A DNA stretch of 64,000 bases from the NCBI RefSeq assembly GCF_000003815.2, contig NC_049982.1:9118717-9182716 (forward strand). The letters are read 5' to 3'. The notes below the pieces were generated by a model. It saw only the letters and a program-made list of their open reading frames with translations. It had not been told where the DNA came from and did no database searches. Below are positions 34,485-47,351 of the stretch, in pieces (position 1 is the first letter of the stretch; each line of letters starts with the position of its first letter). Source of the stretch: Branchiostoma floridae. Lineage: Eukaryota > Chordata > Leptocardii > Amphioxiformes > Branchiostomatidae. Position numbers and translations under genes: made by a program.

Positions 34485-37400
34485 ATGGCGGAGGGCTGTT
34501 GTGCTTCTATGATCAAGATCTTACTCTTTATTTTCAACTTCGTCTTCTGGGTAAGATTGATTAACATTTTAACAAACCGTTGTATGTTTTGACCTTTGTT
34601 CCTTACCAGATTGGGCGTGGTCGGTTAGTATAGGTTTCTGTTCGGAATACGGCAATAAAACTTCGCTTTCTTTGACCGTAGATAAATTTCTTGTCTACGA
34701 TAAGGCTTCCTAGACGTATGTATAAAGTTAGAAATCTGGTGGTGCAAGAATTGAATCAACTTCAAAAGAAATTGGCAACAGGTAAGAGGGATAAACAACA
34801 TGGCGGAGGAAGTATTGTGATAGGCGTTTGCTCAACACGATTAAAATTGTTATTACGTAGATACCCTTAAGTGCAAGAAAGATATCGTGGTTTTCAAATA
34901 GCATTTTTTTTCAGTTTCGTAACTGCTACTTCGCCTGAATGAAAACATGGGCATGTTTTTGTGGTAGTAGATTTAACACATCTGAATGTGTTTGTGTGAC
35001 CTTGAAGTACTTTGCTACACCATAGTACAATGTACTTGAAAGCTCTCTTATTTCTATACCAGAATCCTCGGTATCTAAGGTAGAGTCTACGTGCAGTCTG
35101 ACTGAAGCTTTGACGTTAGCGTAAAGATAGCAATACTTAGAAAAGAGAAAGAAAAGGGATGTCGAACAGACTGTGTACACAGGGCGTCGGCACTCAAGTT
35201 CCACATTGAAAACAGAAGGCTTACCTGAGGGGAGACAATATTTGCCAAAACGGGAGCAGCTATATTATCCTGCCGGCTTTCTTCCAAAGCCGAGTCCATT
35301 TGGGCATACAGAATTTGATAGTTCATGCCAACGTACTAGTATTAACGCAACGTCCTTGATCGGTCATTTTCGGTGAAAGAAGTGGAAGACCACACCGTTT
35401 ATTGCAATGGCGGCCATTTTTTCAAGCTTCTTTTCGTAACTTGTTCACCGTATCTTCATGAATGACTGGCCAGGACAAATGTTTGCTTTGCTCTGGCGCT
35501 TGAGTGGACAATAAAAGAATCAAACTATGGCAGCCTAGTACAACCAACTTCATAACTTCAATACTGATCTGCCACGAATGCCTTTAAGCCCCCTACGCTA
35601 CCCATTCTTGCTCTGAAAATTAGCTAACCATCACGGAAAATTGTGTCTTCGAAATTTCCTGACGGACATGACAGGTATGGGTTCTGAAGCTGTAAACAAG
35701 CCATTTATTAGGCACGTGAAGTTATGTGCTAGCATTTGGTACGTGTTGACGAGTCACAATGTAACGTGTCGTACCAAGTTAAGAACGTTTGACACGATCC
35801 AAACTATTATATTTGCTAAGGGATTAGTTCATGGTTGTAGATATGCAGTCTCCATATCTTTGAGTACATGTACAAGTATGTGTGTGACATCTCCCATGAA
35901 CCCCCGCGCCTAAGTACGTCACTCTTCGCCTGTGTGTTATTGGTCAATACGTTATGACGTCTTGTTATTTAGGAGGAGATCACTCAAAGCTCAATTGGTG
36001 CAACGTTAATCTTATGATGTGTGTAACGCTAATATGATGTGTGTAAGCATCGTGACTGGCAGTTAGCAAATATCAACAGAAATGTTTAGCAAAGAATACA
36101 TTCCCAAGATGTTATATCTGATTGTGTGTACTGATATCAACTACCATTAAAAAACGAGTCAAGTTGGTCTAAAGTTCAGGTAGTCTTCGTGGTTAACACA
36201 TACTAATAACCCCAACCTTAGAAGTTCACACGTTAGTTCCAAAAACAAGATATCTAAAGTAAATGCTGTACATTTTTGCATCACAATGAAGACCGGTTAC
36301 GTTACAAAATATATCCATCAAAGATAGATATCCAGGTCTTGAGACAATTTACCCGATGCATTGATATATGCTGTATTACCGTATCGCCATGTATTGTAGC
36401 ACGATTCTAGTTCAAATGTACGATTCTAGTCCAGGTGTATGCCAATGAAATGTACGTATTTTGTGTAGGTGACGGGAGCTGTACTGCTGGGAGTGGGGAT
36501 CTGGCTGCGTGTGGACCAGGATGTGTCCAGGTTCGTGTCAGGTGACCTGAACATGACCTGGTTCTACACGGCCTGTTACGTCATGATCGCCGCCGGAGCC
36601 ATCACCATGGTGACGGGGTTCCTGGGATGCTGCGGAGCCATGAAGGAGAACAAAATCATGCTGATGATCGTAAGGGAATGTTACATCATTACTCTGCAAA
36701 AAAAAAAAAAAAAAAAAAAAAACATTGCGCGTCAACATCAGAAACGCAGCAGAAACTTATATAAACAGCCCGTAAAGGTTTCAAAATCCAATGAAATCCA
36801 ATCTTTTTAGCAGGACTGGTGCGGGAAGTGACGATGATATTACTAGTAGCATGTGTGTAGAATCATTTATGATAGTGTTTGGGAAGTACCAATAACGAAT
36901 CTGTTGTATATGTTTCCTTCTAATCTGCCAAATTTCACGGCTTTACAAACGATTATCAGTGACTACCTGTATGGTTGAGATAAAGTCGGTAACAGTTCGT
37001 ATCGGTTGAGATCTACAGGGTACGTAATTCTTATAACATTACTAAAGCTTGTAAGTTATAATTTCTCTCCAGTTTGCTGGCCTTTTGGGACTGCTCTTCC
37101 TCATCGAGCTGATCGCGGGGATCCTGGGAGTGGTTTACCGGGACCAGGTAGGAACGGCTAGTCACAACTTCCAATCACTAACTAGTAACTTCCAATTGCT
37201 TTATGCTATTGTAGCTATTTCAATACCTCACCTCACCTCACCTCACCTCACCTCACCTATCCATTAATACCTACCCCCTGCTACTGTAAACTCCTCACAA
37301 TTCAGCCTCTGGCTGCGAAGAGAGAGTAGTCGTCCCACCAATAACCATAATAAGTCATGTCTTAATGTGCTAAGAACCAGAAAACAAACATTCCATTTTC

Positions 37401-39225
37401 ATTCCTGGACATATGCAGCTGTATAATGTTGCCTGAACATTTTGAAACGGCAAAAATTGGATACTTCACACATGAACATTGCCATAGTCGTAGGGCGGAG
37501 TACATATTTTGGTGTCGTCTTCAATGCTTCTGTGTTACCTAGGTAACGGCATGGACGCGCAGCTCTCTTCTGGAAGCCCTTGGCACGGAGAAAATTGATG
37601 CTAAGAGTGACAGTTTCAAGGAGCTAGTGACAACTCTGCAGGGTGAGGTAAGGAAAAACCTTCATCTTCAAAGGAAGTACATAGGGTATAATTATCTTAT
37701 TTTGTCATTTTAGTAAAGCAATCTGCTATGTTGTTTGTAGTCCGCAAACAATACTTTATTCAAAAATAGATAAGAAAAATGTTGGGCGGCCGGATCGGAT
37801 ATACGCGAACAGTTCGTAAAACAGTTCTGTTATGTACGACTTGGTTGAAGGTTTGTCACTCCGTTTTTCAGTACTCGTGCTGTGGCCTCGTCAACAACAC
37901 CGACTGGCAAAACCCGTGTGTCCAGGACACGTGCCTGTGCAAAGTTGCCAACCAATATTGCCGAAATTACAACCCAACTCCGCAGAGTTCATGCAGTATC
38001 TACAGGGTAGGTATGCACTCAAATGGTGAAAAAAGTACCTTAGAGTTAAGTAGGGTGTTAACAACACGCAACTGTACATAAAACCACAAAGTTGTAGGAA
38101 AGTTACACATGACACACATGGAACTGTGCTTTCCTTTTGTAACTTTGAAGTATTGAATCGTTTAAAAAAATTACATTTCATATTCTTATCTAAACGAAAG
38201 ACAAAATCTCAACTCCAATTTGAAAGGTGCACACGAAACATGGACGACATATCGAATGTTTGAAAGGGTCTTGTTGTTTCATATAGCAAATTATGTAATA
38301 CTGTAATAGTATGTATCTTTCACTTTCCTGTCGCCAGCCATGCCTGTCTGAGTTTGAGATCTTCCTGGAGAGAAACATCATCGTCGTTGGAGGGGTGGGG
38401 CTCGCCATCGCCTTCATACAGGTAGGTCAATGGTCACGCTGATGATCGAGCATACAGGTTTGACGAACATCCTGTTTTCAGAAAGTATATATTGTAAATG
38501 GTGGTTTAGAGTTGCTTGGTAATACTGGCATATATTATCAAAGAATATGTAAATGAATTAACTACTTGAACGAGATGAAAAATGATAACAGGGGCTAGGT
38601 AGTTAGCTTTTATTTGCTTATTTCTTATACTTCATAGCTTTGTTTTAACTGTACACTGGGGGTGTGGGCCTTGTAAAGGATGTATAATCCTGTTGCTCAC
38701 GACTCTCAGATCTCATTCTGTAAATCTTGATAAATAAATGAAAGAAAAATGAAATGCAAGGCCCTCGCCAAAGATCTGCGCTAAGCATTTTGAGAGTTAA
38801 AATCCAATCAGATCTTTCGGATGGCAAGAGAGTATCCTTGGGCCGTATCCAGGACAAATAGTCGGTTGGCCCTGATGGTCCGGCCCATGGACACCTATCT
38901 AGCCTGGGTACCAGCCTCCGTAGTAACCACTGCAGCTGGCTCAGTCTTTTCGCTGGATGAAAACTTTTCATATAAGCAGTAATGTCAGTAGAATGATATG
39001 ACAGGTGTACATTATAAATGCTATCGACATGCTTCTTTTGTGACATAGATTGCCATGAAATGAATAATCTAAATTATTTCATCAGTGGAGCAGTCCTGCA
39101 ATTTGTCAGAAAACGTTCATGACATGTTTTGATATCTTCCCGCCTGTTTTATTCTACAGTTGGTCGGCATTGTGTTCTCCGTCATCTTGATCAGGAACGT
39201 CAGTGGTGAAGAAAACATCGCCTAG
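34485..39225 (+). CDS. tetraspanin T6, eight-cysteine EC2 (7 exons, 243 aa)
   Basis: Exons: 34485-34550, 36469-36669, 37073-37147, 37543-37647, 37872-38006, 38338-38421, 39160-39225, all phase 0. N-terminus MAEGCCASMIKILLFIFNFV; TM2 ends GFLGCCGAMKENK; TM3 has Glu (FLIELIAG), TM4 has Gln (AFIQLVG). The CCG exon, YSCCGLVNNTDWQNPC, carries an NNT glycosylation sequon; a second sequon (NMT) lies in the small loop. EC2 has eight cysteines. The tail is RNVSGEENIA. Exon lengths match T5 except for one extra codon in the CCG exon, and exon 2 is close to that of T5, so T5 and T6 are probably sisters. Intron 2 has a 25-base A-run and intron 3 an (ACCTC)n microsatellite. Confidence 0.93.
37225..37258 (+). 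repeat. (ACCTC)n microsatellite in T6 intron 3
   Basis: Nearly seven perfect pentamer units about 75 bases after the exon 3 donor. Confidence 0.9.
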
Positions 39226-40252
39226 CCTTCAACACCGCCTCGTGCGACAGCCTTAGGAGTTGCATCCACCACACCTGCCGACTGTAGATAGAAACAAACG
39301 CTGTTTTGTACGATGTGATATGACTGAATGCATATTCGCTTAAACGCAGACATGCTGTAAGCTATATGGAAAGGCAACTAAGTATTATCAGTAAACTGCA
39401 CTTCGTATGCAAATCGCTAGACGGGACCTGCGTGCCCAGATTGTTTGAACTTCATGCAATGCTACAGAACTGCTTTCTTAGTCTGTGTAACACAAACTCC
39501 GCTGTCCGGGCTGTAACTGGCCCCTCTCTGCAAAGGCCAGCAATGTTGGGCGGGCTGTATAGAAGCGTGATTAAATCAGGCTAACTGCTGTGATATTTTC
39601 TGAAAACAAAGCTAGATCTAGTGATGAATGCACATGCAAGTGACTTCATTAACGCAAGATTATTAAAGATTTACATCTAGCGTGTTCACTAACCGAGTGA
39701 TATCTAGATTTTATCCGCCGTTGTGAACAGAAGTTCTAATCTGTGTACAACAATCTTCTGCAATATTTTTTTCTTGCTTACCTACCGCCAGTCGGCTTTT
39801 CAATTTCTAGATCTTGCTAAATAGCCGACAGCTCAACAGTTCAGGAGTGTATCTAGTTCTCGATTAAAAGAATTTGAAAATAGTCTGCTATCTAGAAGGT
39901 TATGTTTTCGATAGCGTATGCGTTTGTGTGTGTGTGTGGGGGGGGGGGGTGCGTTTATCGATGGAAAACAGAACTATAGAAGGCCTGAATGGATTGTATT
40001 AACATTTGGTGTGTGAGTAGCTCTTAATAAGACTTGATAAGAAATATAAGAAATGATAAGATGTTGCGCCTCCTAGCGGCTTACTATGGTACTTAAGTGG
40101 GACTTGCGGTTGTGATATGACTACTGGACATGATTTGGTCTCGATTTTTTAATTTGTCTTGAAGAAGGAAGGATATTCTAGTTTTTCCTAACAATTATGC
40201 AATTATGGCACCGGCAACTAATTCTACGTACGACGAAGTAGGGGACTGCTCC

Positions 40253-40358
40253 TAGCCTGGGTACCATCCGATTTCTACCGGGGCGTTACCCTAAAAGATA
40301 TTTGTTTTATGGTAGCGAGTGTAAGGAGCCCTGTAGAAATCGGATGGTACCCAGGCTA
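40253..40358. mobile_element. MITE with 26-bp perfect TIRs and 9-bp duplication
   Basis: The left end begins TAGCCTGGGTACCATCCG and the right end closes with its exact reverse complement over 26 bases. GACTGCTCC flanks both sides (40244-40252 and 40359-40367). The 106-base element has no coding capacity. The same terminal motif, TAGCCTGGGTACC or TAGCCTGGTACCATCC, occurs at 38900 and several times in T7 intron 2, so the family has several relics here. Confidence 0.88.
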
Positions 40359-41580
40359 GACTGCTCCCACTGGAATGAAACAATTAATTGACGCTTAAAA
40401 GTCGTTGCAGTTCTATTTCACATCGTTAGAGGCATGTTTGATACGCAGCTGCACCACGAGCCCGATGTTTCTTCATATAAGTACTTATTTCTTTTCAAGT
40501 GTTGCGTGTCATTTCAACCGTTGAGTGAGCAATTAAAATATACGTTACAACATCTGTTTAACTCCTCATATGTTGTGTACCATATACCACAGACTGATAG
40601 CTTTTTAAATTGACGATCAGAAGCGGAGATTGGATACATTAGGCAGAAGTGCTTTACACAAGAATCAAACAGGACACCCCCGCATCTGAAAAAAAAGTGG
40701 ACCGATCCGTGCAAAGATACAGCAGGTGTGCAGCAAACAAAGACCCAGGTAATAAACATTACACGGTGCCTAGCAAATAGAGCATGCCCCGCCAAAAATT
40801 CCTGATATATTTATTACTTGTAATGAACAAAAAACCGTTTCAAATTAAACAAAAAGGACCTAAAATGCCACGCAAGAAGTTAGTTTAGTCCAGCCGAAAT
40901 GTCATGAATTGACGATACGTCATACATTCCATTGTTACATGTCACTTTTACACGCAAAGGGCCAAGTATTTAGGCAAACAGAGGTGACTCAAAGGGCAAC
41001 ACTTGCCAACAGTAGAGGGAGGTCAAAGGTTAGGGCGGCCGTTGGACAAACAGGCACATTTGAAGTGGACCAAGGTCAAAATAATATGGTGCAGGGTTCG
41101 GTAGGGATTTGGGAATCTTTCCCGGGTGATTTTTACCACTGAGGCCAAAGACAGATTGGCATCTGAAAAAAGCAGCGGAATTAATCTCATTCACAATTTC
41201 ATAACTTAGGCTACTTAATAAAAATGTATGGATGTATGTATGCAAATAAAATCAAGAATATAGGCTTGAGCCACACCACACCGATGTTTACGTTTAAATA
41301 GTCTCACTCTATCAAATCAAAGATGTGTCCTTATTTATTATATTATTTTCCCATTATATAATATTACCTTTCCATGTTTCAAATACTAGTGATCTAAACG
41401 TTCAATGCAGTAAATGTTTTTATCAAAACGGTCTTTAGTATAATCGTAGTGGTCCACATCGATGAGCAGATCACATGGTAATATGCATGATACAGCTATA
41501 AACATCAATTTTGTTCGCAAATATCATGTACTTTTGAAACGGTGCCATTTTGAGGAGGCTGTTTACCGACCGACGACCGT

Positions 41581-41587
41581 TATAAGG
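41581..41587 (+). promoter_or_regulatory. possible TATA box of T7
   Basis: TATAAGG 128 bases before the T7 ATG, which would place the start site near 41611 and leave a 5' UTR of about 100 bases, the same arrangement as T1. Confidence 0.45.
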
Positions 41588-41708
41588 CGCAATCGTCTCG
41601 CAGCGTGGGGGTTATTGGTTACCTAGTAGGTACGCTGTGAACGACAGAGAAGCTTTGCTAACTTTGCAAGCCTCTAACGTCGAGCGATTCTGCAAAAAAG
41701 ACACCAAG

Positions 41709-44700
41709 ATGGCGACTGAAGGGATAGGAGGCGTCACTAAGACTGCCTTTCAGGTTTTCCTTTTCCTGCTATGGGTGAGTTCACACTTATTTTCCTCCGA
41801 TTCCTCAGTACAGAGGTTGTTTACACACGTTGGACAGAGGTACTTTGGACAATGTCCAACCAGCTTCAACGTCATGAAACGGTTATGAGCGGCCGTTTAC
41901 AAATTCAGTTACTACATATAACGTTATTGCTTTTTGCTACACATGCGTAAAGATATGCGACAATAAATACGAAGGTTGGAATAAACAAACATCAATCCTA
42001 ACTGAACAGCGATAGAAGATAGTCGTCTCACATGTGTTAAATTTGAGTGAAAATGCAAAGAGAACTCTTTTTCATTCATGAGAACGTCGCGTGGTTGATC
42101 TTTTATACTATAACTTCGACAAAAGTAAAGTACAAGTGCAGCACAGCATTCTAAATGCTCGCTTCGCCTGGTCTAAAGGTGGAGATGGTCAGTATTGCAT
42201 AATGGCAGCCATGATGAGGCAGTTGTTGAACCACCTAACACCGTGTGTTTGCTCACACAACGTTACACGTCAGCTGCAGACGAGCTTAGACAAAACATAT
42301 CCTATAATGACGAACCTGTAATATACTCTCATGGCATCAAGCATAGATAATTGATGCAAAAATCAAATTGAAAATATCCTTTGCTTCCATGATTCACTAA
42401 CATGTTTGGTAAAGGTCTACTCGAAAATGTACACATTTTGTAAACTTCTAAATGGCTTTGGAAAATGCTAACGGCTTAGGCCAAAACAGATTATACATTT
42501 GGTGAACAAGAAGTGCATTCTACGTTTAGTGTGAACCATGTACAATTGCTATAACTGTCTAATGCCTTTGAGAGATCGAATACTCTATTTGTCTCAAAGA
42601 CTGCTGCTAAAATGCATGTTGATGCGCTGCAGCTTGAAGCAATGCCACATGAAATAAGCTTAAAACAATACGGAAAGCTGCTTTTAGTTAGAAAAGAGTG
42701 GAAACAGCACTTTTCTCACACAGACAATTATCTAAGATCTAAGATGGCGGGCAAATCTTGGTAAATGGCGCCATTTATTTGCGTAAGCAGCACTTCAAGG
42801 ATACTAAATGACCCAACCTCTTCGTGTATCTGTAATACTATTCCATACGTACGTACGTGCAAACCAAGCTTATTCAGAGACTTTGTCCCCTAGTTTTTTT
42901 CACGTTAACTGTAACAGAAAATCAATGAGTTGGTGTTTTCCACGTGTAGGCGATTGGTTCTCTAAGGTACCTTTGGCACCACTCCGTACCAGGTGCATGG
43001 TTCAGGGTTAAATATTTACCTGAGTTATTTGCACGACTAGGACCTACTTTTGTGAGTGACCTGGCCCTGTGGCTATGTAGGTGCACTTAGTCTACGTTTT
43101 CTCCACATGTGCACAGAAGCGTAAGATTGAGGGCTTGTCTACCAAACGTGCTCACGTAAATGTCATTGAACATTTTAGGGACGTGTTAATGACTGATAAC
43201 ACTCCAGTAAAAAGACGTAACATGAGCACGAAACCTTAAACTTGATTGTACGTATGCGTCCGTGCCACAAAATACATGGCGTTTGAAAACCACCGTCCTG
43301 CTGCATTTTGAAAGCACTTATGGTGAAAACATGTCATCACATTTGAAAATCTTGGCATGGCAATGGTATGGTACTCAGTGAGGATGACGCTGATACAATG
43401 GGGAGGAAGTAGCAAACGTCAGATGCATAACTCGTGAGGGTATCATTTCACCTTTCAAATGCTGCAATCTTAAAATTCGTCCTACGGGCCAGAAACTAAA
43501 AGCAAGCTTTCGATCAATGCAAAAGTATTACATTTTTAAAAGTAACATCGCAAAAAATTGGCACTTCTGATTGAGACATTTTCGTACATACAGACAAATC
43601 TGAGGCCATTTGAGTCAAACAGCACGCCTCTTAAAGCCACTATATTTAAGCGTGTTGTTCTGAATAGCCCATGAGGTCACTAAACTTGTGCGCAGACATG
43701 TCAGCAAATATTTGAGGGAGCTGTAAAGACAGAAAATTTATTGTTGATCTTCAGTACCTGGTAGACTGCACTCCCAGCTATTTGCTAACTAGCTGTGGGC
43801 ACGTAATATGTTTCAAATAATTTTTATGTAACGTCGTTGTACTGACGGATAAATGTCATCGACAATGTTGGCTGCGTGCAACAACAAAAATACCTCCCCA
43901 TAATTGACAGTTGACGTCAGGCAGGAATGATGTCATCGGACATCCAGGCCCCTCCCCCTCTACCTGGCGCCGACGGGGTTCAAGGTCAAATCTCGACCCT
44001 GAAGGGGAAAGCCTTAGAAACAAAAGGGTGTCTACGTGCAAAGTTAATCGTAGTAAAAAATGGCAAAGTTGTTAGCAAGCATGTAAGTTGTTGAATAGTC
44101 TCTGGTGAGCATGTACACCGTCATCAACATATCACGTTGTGTATAACTATGACTATGAGATTGTTGCGATCAGTTACAGTGATTTTTCTCTTATTCATAT
44201 CATTACTCTCCGTTGTCAATTTCTTTAATTTGTTTTTAATTTTTTTCATCTGTGAAGTAAGCGTCATAGGAAAAAAAGCACATGATAAAATCTTCTAAGT
44301 TCAAACAACACCATGATTACAAATTGCAACAGATCTATAGAAAAAAAACGAGAACTTAGCTGATACATCATCAATGCCAAAAAACTTAATGAAATCACAC
44401 ATGACAGAGACTGGGATAAGCTTGTTTTTGTAACAAAGGAACACTGTGCATGTGCTCTGTCGTTTCGGCATAACTTTAACTTTTATTTCCTGTCTTCAGA
44501 TCTTGGTCTCTTGTATTGATTGTACACACTCTCCTATGTCTCCTGCAGCTGTCCAGTCTCGGTGTTCTCGGCGTGTGCATCTGGCTCATGGTGGATGACA
44601 TCGTGTCCACGGGCATGCGCGCTGAGTTCGGGCTGGGCTGGTTCTACACACCGGTCCATCTGCTGATCGCCTCCGCCGTGTTCGGGATGATCGGCGGGGT

Positions 44701-47351
44701 TCTGGCCATCATCGGGACCATGAAGGGGAACAGGCTGCTGCTGCTCATCGTACGTTCGAATTCATAGAAATATTACTAGCTTGGGTAGCCTGGTACCATC
44801 CTATATTGAAAAATGTTTAAACTTTGTTCTAACACTAAAAGAAACTCACCATAAATTTTCGGCCGAACAATCCGACCTTCTTCAGATGAAATGACTTGCT
44901 GCACTAATCCGGAAGTCGTCGGATGACGTCAGGTAGCAGCCAATCATAAATGGCGGGAAGGCGAAACTCGCCACCATTACGGTTCCACCTGGTACCATCC
45001 TAGTTCGTTTCAATGTTCAATGTTGATCCAAGTAATACATTTATGTCACAGAAATAACCATGGGCTGGGGTAGCCTGGTACTATCATAGTTCGTTTTTAT
45101 GTTCAATGTTGATGCAAGTAATACATTTATGTCACAGAAATATTACTGGATTAAACTGGGCTGGGGTAGCCTGGTTCCATTCCAATTCGCCTAAATGTTC
45201 AATGTTGATACCATACCAGTAATACATTTATGTCTGTATTCATGTATTTGGCATTTTATTCACATCCGTCTATTGAGGAGGAGGCAAAGCGCAAAATGCT
45301 TATAGACACCCTCTTCTAAAGAAATTACATTCAGTAAAACACAATTCGTCATAACAAAAAGAAAAAACGGAACAATAGAAACGTTAACAAGTTGGTGTAC
45401 AATTAATCACAATAATTTCGCTACAAGGCAATAAAGGTGTCAACAATGTCGAAAATATCAATACAGCTCTGACTCAGTGATTAAGTATAAGATTGAGCTG
45501 GATCCTCGCGGTAGTAAAGAGCATATTGTTCCGATTTACAATGCTAGAAAGAGATAATAACAGTATATGCCTTTATGACTGATATCACTTTATGCGCTGT
45601 ATATGTCAACAGTTCTGTTCGGTCCTTTTCCTCATCACCATCTTGAGTCTCACCGCTGGAGGACTGTCTTATCACTACAGAGACGAAGTGAGGCTGATAG
45701 AGGTGAGTAGTCTACATGTATTTCTACAATTTAATGTCAGTACTCCATGAAGCTCTGCACTGAGATTAGCTAATTGTCATTGACCTGTATTTCTTGTAAA
45801 TGATCCTGGTGACAAGAAGTTACCGATACTTTATACGTGTAGTAACAAGCTAGCATCTTCCGCGGTTTAACTTGTAAAGAAGGCGGGATACTTCGCTTGA
45901 ATGGCTTTGTGTTTCTAAATAGCACATATTGATAGATTTGACGTTTTACCTCTTCTGCAACCTTTAGTTCAGTGATTATGTGGATGACTCCCTGATCGGT
46001 GCTCTGGCCGGAGACAAGCTGGACAACAGGCCTGTCGAGCTGCAGGCGGCCGTCAAGAGAGCACAGGAACGGGTGAGTGTTTAAAGCAATCTTCATACAA
46101 ATCACAAACGCAGGCAACAATTACATAGATATACCTACCTACCTATTAACTAGTTCCATTGACCTTCTGGTCGCTAGGGGACAAGGCAGATATAAAGATG
46201 GAGAGTAGATATAACATCAGCCTAATTGAGATATCATTATTCCTCTGTTTACGCCAAAAGTAGTTACTCAAGCAACTGGATATGGTTAAACCATATCCAG
46301 TTGCTTGAGTAACTACTTTTTGGCGTATCTTATTGCCTACATCGACGTATTATTTCTCTGTTTGGTTTAGCTTTTTAACGTTCCATCTATCTACGTTTGT
46401 GTTTGTACAGTTCCTGTGTTGTGGCCTGACGTTTGCCGACAACTGGATCGACCCGTGCTTAGACGAAACCTGCAGAAACACCAATCTGAACTACTGCACT
46501 CCATACCCGGTACGTCTGCTAGTCGCTACTCGCAGACAGGCACACAGACAGACAGACAGATATACGGATAGATATAGACACACAATCAGATCTAGACTCA
46601 TACACGTACAGACACGCAGAGGGATGTAGAGAGAGATAACAAGAACACATAGGCACACACACACACAAACAAACACCCACCACTCACACACACACACACA
46701 AACAAACACCCACCACTCACACACACACACACACACAAACAAACAAACAGACACAATGAAAGGACAGCAAGAACATTTCTAATGTCTATGCGAACATCTT
46801 GCGCCTGAAACTCACTCCGTTCTACACCGTTAGCCCTCCATGGACGCCTTCTCCCCTTGTGTTTGAGCTAACAGCATGCCGTTTGTTGCCCTCAGCCTTG
46901 TCGCCTGAAGTTGTACGACATCGTGATTCAGTACCTGTTGTATTCGTCTGCGGTCGGCTTCGCCCACGGAGGTCTTCAGGTAAGAAAGAAATTCCAAGTT
47001 GATTGTGATTCCCAGAGAAGTCTTCGGTGGTTCACCATGACACGTTGCTTGATATGACACTGGTGATTGTATTTAGACAATTCTTCATCTTGTTGAAACA
47101 ATAATATTAATACAATATCAGCAATTTGTAATAATCATATATCAGGTCTAATCAACCCCTAACCCCTCATATCACGTCAATAAAAAGACAATAATGTTTC
47201 CATCAAATTCTGATCATTCTGATTCCGCATGTTTGTGCTGCAGTTCCTCGGCCTGCTGCTAGTGCTGTACATCGTGAGGAGGCTCGGCGGCAGCAAGAAG
47301 AAAGAGAAGCGCAAGGAGGCAGCAGAGATGGAGAAAATGCAAGCATCTTAA
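41709..47351 (+). CDS. divergent tetraspanin T7 with charged tail (7 exons, 245 aa)
   Basis: Exons: 41709-41774, 44549-44749, 45613-45687, 45968-46072, 46411-46509, 46896-46979, 47244-47351, all phase 0. The exon 3 donor could also be five codons further (45702, GTGAGT); I choose 45687 because it gives the family length of 25 codons. Family marks kept: CCG (FLCCGLTFADNW), PC before TM4, six EC2 cysteines, same exon plan. Marks lost: the TM1 Asn, the GFLGCCGA motif (here GVLAIIGTMKGNR, so no juxtamembrane cysteines for palmitoylation) and the TM3 Glu. The last exon is longer, and its tail after RRLGGS is rich in Lys and Glu with no Val or Ala end. It is likely functionally distinct from its neighbours. 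Confidence 0.92.
44786..45240 (+). repeat. tandem TAGCCTGGTACC repeats in T7 intron 2
   Basis: TAGCCTGGTACCATCC-like starts at 44786, 45071 and 45177, with a truncated one near 44988. The last three run into a shared body, AATGTTCAATGTTGAT..AAGTAATACATTTATGTC. They look like partial or nested relics of the same element family as 40253-40358. Confidence 0.65.
46251..46326. repeat. 76-base near-perfect hairpin in T7 intron 4
   Basis: Two arms of about 36 bases (ACGCCAAAAGTAGTTACTCA to CTGGATATGGTT, and the reverse complement) are separated by almost no loop, with a single length difference in the A/T run. It could form a cruciform in DNA or a very stable hairpin in the transcript. Confidence 0.85.
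46520..46755 (+). repeat. ACAG/CA microsatellite and minisatellite in T7 intron 5
   Basis: (ACAG)n and mixed CA-rich sequence begin a few bases after the exon 5 donor. A unit of about 34 bases (AAACAAACACCCACCACTCA plus a CA run) is then repeated with changes. It explains the long Cys/Val frame on the opposite strand. Confidence 0.85.

Larger units (their letters stand above)
39226..41708. other. spacer between T6 and T7
   Basis: Contains a G-run after a GT microsatellite (39926-39949), a fold-back element with 9-bp flanking repeats (40253-40358) and the T7 promoter. No clear T6 poly(A) signal; ATTAAA at 39662 is possible. No other gene is supported. Confidence 0.55.

Noticed and set aside
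34800-34829. ACATGGCGGAGG start-like site in T6 intron 1
   Set aside because: It reads MAEEVL then stop, with no TM1 sequence or splice donor, so it is not a decoy first exon.
37225-37258. Short regular repeats considered as a CRISPR-like array
   Set aside because: It is a simple pentamer microsatellite without spacers, in a eukaryotic intron.
38645-39046. 133-codon minus-strand open frame after T6 exon 6
   Set aside because: It lies in intron 6 of T6, matches no family I know and includes a TAGCCTGGGTACC repeat motif seen in MITE relics here.
42743-42763. AAGATGGCGGGC site in T7 intron 1
   Set aside because: The frame stops after a few codons and there is no TM1. The shared word alone could be a YY1-type site or chance.
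45688-45702. Five-codon longer T7 exon 3 ending at a GTGAGT donor
   Set aside because: Possible in frame, but GTGAGG at 45688 gives the 25-codon length found in every other gene with separate exons. Both donors remain open to test by cDNA.
46491-46754. Cys/Val-rich minus-strand frame in T7 intron 5
   Set aside because: It is the translation of the CA/ACAG microsatellite.
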